Below are positions 25,622-33,624 of a stretch of DNA of 64,000 nt, in pieces; within the stretch, counting starts at the first letter, position 1, and every line of letters begins with the position of its first letter. Under the pieces are notes generated by a model. The model had not been told where the DNA came from. It worked only from the letters and a program-made list of their open reading frames with translations, and ran no database searches. Position numbers and translations under genes: made by a program. The DNA is from Candidatus Krumholzibacteriia bacterium (lineage in GTDB: Bacteria; Krumholzibacteriota; Krumholzibacteriia; LZORAL124-64-63), in the NCBI GenBank assembly GCA_016744705.1, contig JADGDU010000004.1, forward strand, positions 54,801 through 118,800, written 5' to 3'.

Positions 25622-27040
25622 ATGATAAGCCCCAAAGAAAAATCCCTTGTGAAAATTTTGGTCCCCATATTCCTCATCCTTACTCTCTCCTTCCTGGTTG
25701 GCTGCAGTGACGACGATGATATCACCGAACCAACCACAGAAGACGAAGTAGTAGATGATACCGATTTTGTTGCCAGCGATTGGTCCACAGCGACTCACAG
25801 CAAGGATGCGGATCCAGACTTCGACGCTGTTTTCGAAGACAACACCGTCAAAAGAATCGACATCGTCATTACGGAAACCCGGTGGCAAACCATGTTGGAC
25901 GATATGACTGCGTTGTACGGAGAATTTGGTTCTCATGGTAGTCAACCATCCAATTTCGACGACAACCCCGTTTTCGTACCGGCCGAAGTCTTCTTTGACG
26001 ATACCGAATGGTACCGTGTTGGAGTGCGCTTCAAAGGAAACTCCAGCCTGGTCTCTACCTGGCAGAGTGGAAATTTGAAGCTTTCTTTCAAACTGGATTT
26101 TGACGAGTTCGAAGATACATACCCTCAAATTGACAATCAACGTTTCTACGGATTCAAGAAACTGAGCCTTAAAAACAACTATGACGATGCATCCATGCTA
26201 CGGGAAAAAGTATCTTCCGATGTATTCCGCAACGCCGGGTTGGCCAGCTCTCACACCGCCTTCTACACACTCTATGTAGACTTCGGAGAAGGCCCGGTTT
26301 ATTTCGGAGTCTACACCATGGTGGAAGAAGTGGATGACACCGTTTTGGAGACCCAGTTTGCAGATGACGATGGCAATCTCTACAAACCTGATGGTGTTGG
26401 TGCCTCGTTTGTGGATGGATCTTTCAGTGAAGACGTTTTCGTCAAAAAGACCAACGAAGATGATTCCACCTGGGCAGACATCCAGGAACTATTCGCCGCC
26501 TTGCATGACGGTAGTCGTACCACGGATTCCTCCCTCTGGCGGACGAACCTGGAAACCATTTTTGATACCGATGCATTCCTGAAATATCTGGCCGTCAATA
26601 CGATCATCCAGAACTGGGATACCTACGGCCGCATGACACATAACTACTATCTCTACAACAACCCAGAGACGGGCAAGCTGACCTGGATCAACTGGGATAA
26701 CAACGAAGCCCTTCAGGAAGGAAAGCTGGGAGGCTCCTTGGCATTGAATTTCTCGGATCTGGCAAGTGACCATTGGCCTCTTATTGAATTCTTGTACGCA
26801 GACGAAGTCTATCGAGGGCAATATGACGCTTATGTGTCTGAAGTCATTGGCGGAGCCTTCAGTACCAGCTCCATCCAGGCCATTTACAATTCTAATGCAG
26901 CGATGATCGAGCCGTACGCCACCACCGAAACTCCCGGATACTCCTTCCTGAGGGGAAGCGGAGATTTTCAAAATGCCATTTCAGAGTTGATTCAACATTC
27001 TTCAGAAAGAGCCTCGGCAGTTAGCGAATACTTGGATTAG
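25622..27040 (+). CDS. CotH-family kinase lipoprotein
   Basis: 472 residues. Lipoprotein signal with lipobox FLVGC (Cys28) followed by SDDDDITEP. The CotH domain (about 75-450) shows RVGVRFKGNSS, LSLKNNYDDASMLREKV, VYFGVYTMVEEVD, the catalytic-loop-like NWDTYGRMTHNYYLY and the metal-binding INWDNNEAL. Spore-coat CotH and related secreted proteins are atypical protein kinases that phosphorylate secreted targets on Ser. The substrate here may be the adjacent surface proteins; this is inference. It is followed 62 nt later by a lamin-tail protein. The ATG has CAGGAG upstream. The family is sure, activity is predicted. Confidence 0.88.
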   Translation: MISPKEKSLVKILVPIFLILTLSFLVGCSDDDDITEPTTEDEVVDDTDFVASDWSTATHSKDADPDFDAVFEDNTVKRIDIVITETRWQTMLDDMTALYGEFGSHGSQPSNFDDNPVFVPAEVFFDDTEWYRVGVRFKGNSSLVSTWQSGNLKLSFKLDFDEFEDTYPQIDNQRFYGFKKLSLKNNYDDASMLREKVSSDVFRNAGLASSHTAFYTLYVDFGEGPVYFGVYTMVEEVDDTVLETQFADDDGNLYKPDGVGASFVDGSFSEDVFVKKTNEDDSTWADIQELFAALHDGSRTTDSSLWRTNLETIFDTDAFLKYLAVNTIIQNWDTYGRMTHNYYLYNNPETGKLTWINWDNNEALQEGKLGGSLALNFSDLASDHWPLIEFLYADEVYRGQYDAYVSEVIGGAFSTSSIQAIYNSNAAMIEPYATTETPGYSFLRGSGDFQNAISELIQHSSERASAVSEYLD

Positions 27041-27057
27041 TGAGCACAACAACCAAC

Positions 27058-27081
27058 GCCCTCTTCCCTTGGGGAGAGGGC
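27058..27081 (+). promoter_or_regulatory. Hairpin between CotH and lamin-tail genes
   Basis: GCCCTCT (27058-27064) pairs with AGAGGGC (27075-27081) and inner bases extend it to about 10 bp with a tetraloop. It lies 17 nt after the CotH stop and 10 nt before an AGGAGG site. There is no U-run, so it looks more like an mRNA processing or stability element than a terminator. Confidence 0.4.
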
Positions 27082-27102
27082 ACACCAACAGGAGGAAATT
27101 TC

Positions 27103-27711
27103 ATGCAAAAAGTTATTATGGTTTTAGTCGTCATGGCCATGGCCGGGGTAGCCGCCGCTCAGAATCTCATCATCACTGAACTGATGTACAACGACAACAA
27201 TGATGGCGGGGATTGGATCGAACTCTACAACCGTGGCACAGCTCCTATCGATTTGACTGGTATGCATATGGTTGATGGTGATCCGGATGTGCCTCATGAT
27301 TCTCATCCTCACTGTTATCTGGTCGGCACCCTTGCTGTGGGTGAAGTTTTGGTTCTAGCTGCCGACTCCTCCGAGTTCGGTGCCGTTTATTCAGGCGTTG
27401 GTAATCTGAACGCCAATGACTTCGATCCTGCCGGGGAAGGTTTTGGCCTGGGTGGTGGTGGCGATACGATTTTCATTCTGGATGCTAATGATAGCGTAGT
27501 CTTTACCATGACCTATGACGACGCCGCCCCATGGCCCACCACTCCCGACGGCGACGGACCTTCTTTGTTGCTCGAAACCCTCGGTTGCTCCGACTTCTCT
27601 GACGCGAGCAACTGGATGGCCGGTGCAGATGGCGGGACTCCCGGTGTGATTGCGGGTACCGTAAGCACAGAGAACATGACCTGGGACCATATTAAAGGCT
27701 TGTATCGTTAA
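27103..27711 (+). CDS. Secreted lamin-tail-domain (LTD) protein
   Basis: 202 residues: signal peptide (about 1-20, ending GVAAAQ) and one LTD-type beta sandwich (about 20-150, LIITELMYNDNNDGGDWIELYNRG, then PIDLTGMHMVDG, WPTTPDGDGPSLLLE). Bacterial LTD domains are found in surface proteins, often next to CotH kinases. No sorting domain follows; the C-terminus ends DHIKGLYR. The ATG at 27103 has a strong AGGAGG site; upstream in-frame codons are part of the leader. It could be a CotH substrate or partner. The same domain recurs inside the CotH protein at 27943. Confidence 0.85.
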   Translation: MQKVIMVLVVMAMAGVAAAQNLIITELMYNDNNDGGDWIELYNRGTAPIDLTGMHMVDGDPDVPHDSHPHCYLVGTLAVGEVLVLAADSSEFGAVYSGVGNLNANDFDPAGEGFGLGGGGDTIFILDANDSVVFTMTYDDAAPWPTTPDGDGPSLLLETLGCSDFSDASNWMAGADGGTPGVIAGTVSTENMTWDHIKGLYR

Positions 27712-27722
27712 TTTGCGTTGGG

Positions 27723-27750
27723 TTGGTGAGCGCTTTTAGGCGCTCATCAA
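27723..27750 (+). terminator. Hairpin after the lamin-tail gene
   Basis: TTGGTGAGCGC (27723-27733) pairs with GCGCTCATCAA (27740-27750; one G-T pair), loop TTTTAG. Only a weak U-rich tail follows (TCCTTGCC). It may terminate or attenuate transcription into the next CotH gene. Confidence 0.5.
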
Positions 27751-27942
27751 TCCTTGCCAGTATTTGCCCTTCCAGCGGTCATTATTTTCTTTCCCCAAAA
27801 ATAAACCAAAAGAATTTTGCCCAGTATGCGTTGGGTACTTCAGGGGAAAGAATTCTCCCGTTCGCCACCACGCTTTTGTCAAAAAACTGCCAAAATGTAA
27901 ATTTTTTCGGAAAAATGGCAGCTTTCATTTTGGGAGCCGACA

Positions 27943-30231
27943 ATGAAATACATCCTCTGGGTCATCGCATCGTCTCTGATTTTTATATCCTCAGCAACTG
28001 CCCAAAATTTTTACGACCCTGAAACCATTTGCACCCTCCAACTCAATTTTAATGAATCAAATTGGGACCAGATTTTAGATGAGTATTATGAAGACGGAGA
28101 CGATGAACGCCTGGTGGGACAAGCTATCATCAATGGCGTAGTCTACGAAAGTGTTGGTGTAAAATACAAAGGAAACAGCTCTTACAGTGCCAGCAGAGTA
28201 AAAAACCCACTCAATGTAAAACTGGATCATATCATTGATGATCAAGATCATCTGGGTTTTGGCACCCTCAAATTAGCCAACTGCTATAAAGATCCGTCTT
28301 TTGTCCGCGAAATCCTCGGATATGAAATTGGTGGGAAGTATCTTCCTGCCAGTGGGGTGGGGTATATTGACGTCACCATTAACGGCCAACATATGGGGCT
28401 CTATACTAACGTTCAATCCGTCGACAAAGACTTCATTGAAGGAGCCTTTGGCAACAGAGACAATACTTTATTCAAAGGTGATTTCACTGGCCACGGGCCC
28501 GGTATTTTGGGCGCAAAATTGATTTACCAAGGCGCCGATTCCACTAGCTATTTCAACAATTATGAGCTGCAGTCTGATTATGGCTGGAATGAACTTGTGG
28601 CCCTCTGTGATACCCTCAATAACTACACTGAAAGCATCGATGAAGTTCTTGATGTTGATCGTTTGCTTTGGTTCCTGGCCGTCCATAACACTCTGGTCAG
28701 TTTGGATAGCCCCATCAGTGCGCCCCATAATTTCTATTTTTACCGGGATCAGGACCGTCTCTTCAATTTTTTATTCTGGGACCTGAATATGACCTTCGGG
28801 ACCTTTCGCTTGGGCGGCCCAGGTGGCCCTCCAACAACGCTGGCCCAATTGCAACAATTAGATCCATTTTATAATGCCACCAATTCTGAGTACCCCATCT
28901 TGAGCCAAACACTGGAGTCTGAAAAGCATCAGCTGCTCTACATCGCGCATATGAAAACCATCTTGGCAGAAAACTTTTCCAATGACTGGTATCTCACCCG
29001 GGGTGAAGAGTTGCAGTCAGTGATTGATTCTGCTGTCCAAGCAGACCCGAACAAGTTTTACACGTACAACGAATTTCTCCAGAATCTCTATGTTGAAGCC
29101 GGAGAGTGGGGAATTCAGGAATTGATGGACGGCCGGCAGGAGTGGCTGCTTTCTCAACCCGGATTCACCGCATTGGCCCCAGACGTGCAGCCCCCCAGTC
29201 TTTCGCTAGAGACTGCTAGTCCTGGAGACATCGTCAACGTGACCGTTCAGGTCACAGACGCTACGGAAGTTTATCTGCGCCATCGCCAGACAGGTTCATT
29301 TCGCTTTGCAGAAACGACCATGTTTGATGATGGGAACCACGAAGACGGCGCAGCTGGCGACGGCCTTTACGGATGTACCCTGGAAGCTGGCTCATTGGAT
29401 GTTCAGTACCATATTCGTGCCTTCAACACCTTGGCTGCCACAGTTTATCCTGCCCGGGCCGCTTACCAGAATCTTGTGCTGCCTGTCATTGGCCTAGTGA
29501 CCATAAACGAATTTCTGGCCGCCAATGATTCCGATACACCAGATCAGAACGGTGAATACGACGATTGGATTGAACTTTATAACGGGTCCGGAACGACCGT
29601 GGATTTGGCCGGTTATTACCTCACCGATGACGAGAATGAACCTGACCAATGGGCCTTTCCCGTTGGTACAGTCATGGAGCCTGGAGAATATTTGATGATC
29701 TGGGCTGATAATGATGAAGAGCAGGATGGCCTGCATACGGGGTTTAAACTCTCGGCCACAGGTGAGACCATTCTTTTGTCTTCGCCCACCCTGGCAGCTG
29801 TTTCAAGAGTTGATTTTGGTATTCAGGAAGCAGATGTAAGCACCGGCCGTTATCCCGATGGGACGGGAGATTTCGTAGTGATGAGCCCTTCCTTTGGGGG
29901 GCCAAACTATTCCGGAATTTTGGATCTTTCGGGAATCCCCCATGTGGTGGACCAGAAACTCGTCCTGTTGCCAAACCACCCCAATCCCTTTAATCCCATG
30001 ACTATTATCAGTTTTGAATTACCCAGCTCAGGCTACACCCGATTGGATCTTTTTGATGCTCGAGGCCGTCACCTAAAATCCCTCGTGGACGGCTCTCTCA
30101 GTTCGGGCCCTCACACCGTAACTTGGCAGGGAGATGACCACACCGGGCGGGCTCTCGCTTCGGGAGTGTATTTTTCCCGGCTGATTCATGACGGACAAAT
30201 TGAGTATCGCAGTATGACTCTGGCTCGGTAA
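27943..30231 (+). CDS. CotH kinase with lamin-tail and type IX-style sorting domains
   Basis: 762 residues: signal peptide (about 1-20), CotH kinase domain (about 25-400; VGVKYKGNSSY, LKLANCYKDPSFVRE, catalytic-loop-like SLDSPISAPHNFYFY, FWDLNMTFGTF), a beta domain (about 410-500), an LTD domain (about 515-640, INEFLAANDSDTPDQ, DDWIELYNG) and a FlgD-like C-terminal domain (about 675-762) starting NHPNPFNPMTIISF and ending SGVYFSRL, YRSMTLAR. The last part matches the sorting domain of the cytochrome at 5532. It is therefore probably exported to or beyond the outer membrane. The upstream 231-nt gap holds a hairpin, so it may be a separate transcript. Confidence 0.88.
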   Translation: MKYILWVIASSLIFISSATAQNFYDPETICTLQLNFNESNWDQILDEYYEDGDDERLVGQAIINGVVYESVGVKYKGNSSYSASRVKNPLNVKLDHIIDDQDHLGFGTLKLANCYKDPSFVREILGYEIGGKYLPASGVGYIDVTINGQHMGLYTNVQSVDKDFIEGAFGNRDNTLFKGDFTGHGPGILGAKLIYQGADSTSYFNNYELQSDYGWNELVALCDTLNNYTESIDEVLDVDRLLWFLAVHNTLVSLDSPISAPHNFYFYRDQDRLFNFLFWDLNMTFGTFRLGGPGGPPTTLAQLQQLDPFYNATNSEYPILSQTLESEKHQLLYIAHMKTILAENFSNDWYLTRGEELQSVIDSAVQADPNKFYTYNEFLQNLYVEAGEWGIQELMDGRQEWLLSQPGFTALAPDVQPPSLSLETASPGDIVNVTVQVTDATEVYLRHRQTGSFRFAETTMFDDGNHEDGAAGDGLYGCTLEAGSLDVQYHIRAFNTLAATVYPARAAYQNLVLPVIGLVTINEFLAANDSDTPDQNGEYDDWIELYNGSGTTVDLAGYYLTDDENEPDQWAFPVGTVMEPGEYLMIWADNDEEQDGLHTGFKLSATGETILLSSPTLAAVSRVDFGIQEADVSTGRYPDGTGDFVVMSPSFGGPNYSGILDLSGIPHVVDQKLVLLPNHPNPFNPMTIISFELPSSGYTRLDLFDARGRHLKSLVDGSLSSGPHTVTWQGDDHTGRALASGVYFSRLIHDGQIEYRSMTLAR

Positions 30232-30241
30232 ATTTGCCAAA

Positions 30242-30276
30242 ATACCCCGGGTGGAACAAAGCATCCCTCGGGGTAT
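30242..30276 (+). terminator. Terminator-like hairpin after the second CotH gene
   Basis: ATACCCCG (30242-30249) pairs with CGGGGTAT (30269-30276), with a 19-nt loop that can close two further pairs. It is 11 nt past the stop and has no clear U-run (CTTGGCC). Confidence 0.5.
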
Positions 30277-30400
30277 CTTGGCCAGGCCCCCTTTTCCAAC
30301 GTTATCTCCTCAAATACCACACTTATTGAAACAACCCAGTCAGTATTGATCTTCAACTTTTATAAAGAAATACTTGCGCAATGACTTTTCTTTCATAATT

Positions 30401-30414
30401 TGAACTCTTGTTCA
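30401..30414. promoter_or_regulatory. Candidate TetR operator
   Basis: TGAAC-TCTT-GTTCA (30401-30414) is a 5-bp-arm palindrome just downstream of a -10-like CATAAT (30394-30399) and 33 nt before the TetR ATG. A further half-site-like TTCGAAC lies at 30418-30424. TetR repressors often bind such short palindromes over their own promoters. Confidence 0.4.
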
Positions 30415-30446
30415 TTTTTCGAACCAACATTCACAAGGAGAGGCCA

Positions 30447-31091
30447 ATGGACGACTCAAATACCCCGTCCATGCGTAGTTTGCGCAAAGAAAAAGCCATG
30501 GAAGCCGATCGTCTCGATATACTGGACGCAGCCTCCAGGTTATTTGCCACCCAAGGTGTCGAGCACACATCCATGTCCGACATTGCTGATGAAACCGGTT
30601 TTTCCGTAGGAAAAATTTACAAATTCTTCCCCAGCAAAAAGAGTTTATTTCTGCATATTGCCAAAGACTTTTTGGACCAAATCCACAATGCTTTCACTCA
30701 TGCAGATGACCCGACACTGAAGCCTGTTGCAAGGCTGAAAAAGGTTATTTACGCCGCCATTGAGATAGGTAACGCAGGGCCGGATCAAGTGTTGATGCAC
30801 TTACAGGAGAGCCCCTCACTCTTTGTGGAAATAAAGCAGCCATACAAGGAGCTACACAGAGTCATCTTTGTGGATTTGTTCACTCAAGGCATGGAATCAG
30901 GTCAGTTAAAACCACACAATCCGGAGTATTTGGCTCTCATGTTGTTGGGTGCCATTGACGCTCTTTCCTCACACCTGATGTCCTTAGGCAAACCGAACCC
31001 GTTTACCCCCATACCCGATTTGGTTATCAATCACATCATCACACCCTTAATGACTGAGTCCCCAGAATTGGATGAGGAAAAGAAAAAATGA
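30447..31091 (+). CDS. TetR-family regulator of the RND operon
   Basis: 214 residues. The N-terminal helix-turn-helix (about 20-65; ILDAASRLFATQGVEHTSMSDIADETGFSVGKIYKFFPSKKSLF) is a standard TetR DNA-binding domain; the rest is an all-helical ligand-binding domain. The ATG at 30447 has AAGGAGAGG upstream, while the longer frame from 30408 lacks a site. Its stop overlaps the TolC-like gene start by 4 nt, so the regulator is the first gene of the efflux operon and probably represses it; a palindrome sits in its leader. The ligand is unknown. Confidence 0.9.
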   Translation: MDDSNTPSMRSLRKEKAMEADRLDILDAASRLFATQGVEHTSMSDIADETGFSVGKIYKFFPSKKSLFLHIAKDFLDQIHNAFTHADDPTLKPVARLKKVIYAAIEIGNAGPDQVLMHLQESPSLFVEIKQPYKELHRVIFVDLFTQGMESGQLKPHNPEYLALMLLGAIDALSSHLMSLGKPNPFTPIPDLVINHIITPLMTESPELDEEKKK

Positions 31092-32524
31092 AAATCTTCA
31101 GCCTTCGAAAAACGAAAAAATCTGATTCACCAGGAGCCCAGATACTCCTGATGATTCTGCTTATCCTGGGCCTTGCCAATGTGGCCATGGCTCAGGAACC
31201 GGGTATCGACTTCAACCATTTGACTCTCGATCAAGCTTTCAAACTTTCACTGGAACAGAGTGAGTTTTTACAACAAATCCGGGCCGAAGTTGAAGGAAAC
31301 AAGGGCTCTTTAATGGCCTCCAAAAGTGGCCAACTGCCGCACTTGGATTTGGCTGGGGAATATTCCCGCAATCTTAAAAAACCGGCATTTTTCATACCAG
31401 CGGATATGGCTCCTGCCTTCGGCGGAGTCTCCGGCCCCGTCCCCATGGGGAGTGATAATGATGTGACCGCAGCGGTGACCGTAAGCTACAACTTGTGGAC
31501 TGCTGGTCGCCTGTCAGCCTCCATCGGTGTGGCCTCAGAAATATTATCAGCAACCCAATTTGAAGAGAAGGCTATTGCCGACGGAGTCCTCTTCAGCACT
31601 GAGGTGGCCTACTTTGATGTTCTTCTGGCAGAAGAAAACCTAAAAACAGCCACGAAATCCCTGGCTGCAGCCGAAGAAGCGAAACGCATTGCTCAATCAG
31701 GATTCGAACAGGGAACCTTGAGTAATTTTGATCACCTTCGGGCCCAGGTGGAAGTGGCCAATCGCCAAGCTCCCCTGATTTCAGCTCGCAATAACCTGGC
31801 ACAAGCCCTTCTCGTGCTTGAACGGCGTTGTGGGTTGCCTCCAGCCACCATCGTCGCCTTGGCCGATAGCCTCGGCGGTGTGGATGCTCCTGAAGATCAG
31901 GATTCACTGGTTGGAATCATGCTCCAAGGCAGCTCTGAAATTCAGGCATTGAATCACTCGGTGGCAGCTGCCCAACAGGGAGTTCGGTTCCGTAAGGCCG
32001 GTAAAAACCCCATGCTGTTACTGAGCGGCAGTTATGCCCTGCAAAGCCAATGGAACAGTGGGTTAGTTCCTGATGAGGACGATATGGCCACCAGTTCCAA
32101 CATCGCTCTGGGCCTGGCCTTTCCCATTTTTGATGGTAAAAGAACCACTGGCTTGGTATCGCGCGCTTCGGCAGATCTGCGTCAAGCCGAAATCGAATTG
32201 GCCAGAGTCACCAGAGAAAAAGAGCTCTCCGTTCGTCAGGCATGGTTAGGCCTGGCCAACTCACTGGCGGCCATTGAGGGACGCACCGAAGCCGTCATTC
32301 TCGCCGAAGAAGCTTACCGCCTGGCCGTTGTGCGCGTCACAAACGGTTTGGCTACACCATTGGAACGGCTTGATGCCGAAGTGGCTCTTACATCAGCCCG
32401 AGTTCAAAAATCAACTGTTCAGTACGCATGCAATATTGCCGAGGCCCGACTGGCGCTTGCCATCGGAAATGCTTCCGCACCTTTCTTAGGAACAAACACC
32501 TCACAGGAGATGGAAAATGAATAG
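31088..32524 (+). CDS. TolC-family outer-membrane efflux protein
   Basis: 478 residues: signal peptide/anchor (about 17-36, ending VAMAQE), then two homologous helical-hairpin halves typical of TolC/OprM proteins (LTLDQAFKLSLEQSEFL at the start of the first half, YFDVLLAEENLKTATKSLAAAEEA helices, and DLRQAEIELARVTREKELSVRQAWLGL in the second). No lipobox is evident, so it is TolC-type rather than OprM-type. It is coupled to TetR (4-nt overlap) and to the adaptor (8-nt overlap). It could also serve the MacAB-like pair upstream. Confidence 0.9.
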   Translation: MKIFSLRKTKKSDSPGAQILLMILLILGLANVAMAQEPGIDFNHLTLDQAFKLSLEQSEFLQQIRAEVEGNKGSLMASKSGQLPHLDLAGEYSRNLKKPAFFIPADMAPAFGGVSGPVPMGSDNDVTAAVTVSYNLWTAGRLSASIGVASEILSATQFEEKAIADGVLFSTEVAYFDVLLAEENLKTATKSLAAAEEAKRIAQSGFEQGTLSNFDHLRAQVEVANRQAPLISARNNLAQALLVLERRCGLPPATIVALADSLGGVDAPEDQDSLVGIMLQGSSEIQALNHSVAAAQQGVRFRKAGKNPMLLLSGSYALQSQWNSGLVPDEDDMATSSNIALGLAFPIFDGKRTTGLVSRASADLRQAEIELARVTREKELSVRQAWLGLANSLAAIEGRTEAVILAEEAYRLAVVRVTNGLATPLERLDAEVALTSARVQKSTVQYACNIAEARLALAIGNASAPFLGTNTSQEMENE

Positions 32525-33623
32525 TCAGTCCCGTGGCCTCGGCCGCATCATTGGTTCGGTAGTGGTTCTCATTGTCATTGTTGCCCTCTTTGCCTGGCGC
32601 TTCCAGGCGTTGGGAGTCACGCAATCCGTAGCCAGCGTTCGGGCCATCCATAAGGATGAAGGCAAGCCCGTGGAAGTGGTTTCAGTAAGCAGAAACAACC
32701 TGTCCAACCACGCCATCCTCGCGGGAACCGTCGAAGGTATTGAACAATACGCTTTGGTTTCCAACAACCGGTTGCGCGTCAATAAAGTGGTCCACACAGC
32801 TGGCAACCATGTGGAAGCTGGCGACCCTATTATCTTATTGGAAAAAACCGCATCCAGCCCCATGCAGCACTCATATAATAAATACTTGGCCTTGTACGAA
32901 GATGCAGAGCGTGACTCCAAACGCATGGCCGCCCTCTTTGAAGAAGGTGCTGTTTCTGCCCAGGCACTGGACAAAGCCAAAATGAATCTTCGGGTTGCCC
33001 GCACAAACCTCAATGACGCCAAGGAAGCCACCGACCTTCATGCTCCCCTGGCTGGACAAGTGATGAGTGTGAATGTCGATGCAGGAGAGACCGTAACTCC
33101 TGGCAAACCCCTGGCTTGGATCGCACGCACAGATTCGGTGAGAGTGGTTTTCCAGGCAGGCAGCCGCCAGGCTTTGGCCCTGAATGTGGACCAACCCGCT
33201 ATTTGGCGCAGCCCCATCTCAGGAGACATCCTGCCTGGTTCCGTTACGCGCCTGGATCTTGCAGCCAACCCCCAGACTCATCTTCTGGAAGGCGACGCCC
33301 TCTTCTCCAACTCCAGCGGCCAACTGTTGCCTGGCATTCTGGTCTCCATCGAAGTGGAAACTGGTCAGCGGCAGAATGTCCTGACCATTCCCGTAGGCGC
33401 TTTGGAAACCACAGCCGATGGGTACGCGGTTTTTGTCTTAAACAAAGAAAACTCAGGCAGCAACGTGGTGAAGTTCGAAAAAATCCAAATTGGAATGCAA
33501 ACTTCTGACTTGATCGAAGTGACGTCCGGATTGCAGGAAAATGACCAAGTGGTCGTTTTTGGAAAATCCATCCTGACTGATGGCGATTTGGTTCGTATTC
33601 TCGAGATGCGGGGGGAAAAGTAA
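32517..33623 (+). CDS. RND efflux periplasmic adaptor
   Basis: 368 residues: N-terminal membrane helix (about 10-28), barrel-sandwich halves (NRLRVNKVVHTAGNHVEAGD and LHAPLAGQVMSVNVDAGETV), a short hairpin and C-terminal beta domains (VLTIPVGALETTADGYAVFVL). This is the MFP/HlyD adaptor of RND pumps. It overlaps the TolC-like stop by 8 nt and ends just before the pump gene (1-nt gap). It has no lipoprotein Cys, so it is anchored by the helix. Confidence 0.9.
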   Translation: MNSQSRGLGRIIGSVVVLIVIVALFAWRFQALGVTQSVASVRAIHKDEGKPVEVVSVSRNNLSNHAILAGTVEGIEQYALVSNNRLRVNKVVHTAGNHVEAGDPIILLEKTASSPMQHSYNKYLALYEDAERDSKRMAALFEEGAVSAQALDKAKMNLRVARTNLNDAKEATDLHAPLAGQVMSVNVDAGETVTPGKPLAWIARTDSVRVVFQAGSRQALALNVDQPAIWRSPISGDILPGSVTRLDLAANPQTHLLEGDALFSNSSGQLLPGILVSIEVETGQRQNVLTIPVGALETTADGYAVFVLNKENSGSNVVKFEKIQIGMQTSDLIEVTSGLQENDQVVVFGKSILTDGDLVRILEMRGEK

Positions 33624-33624
33624 T

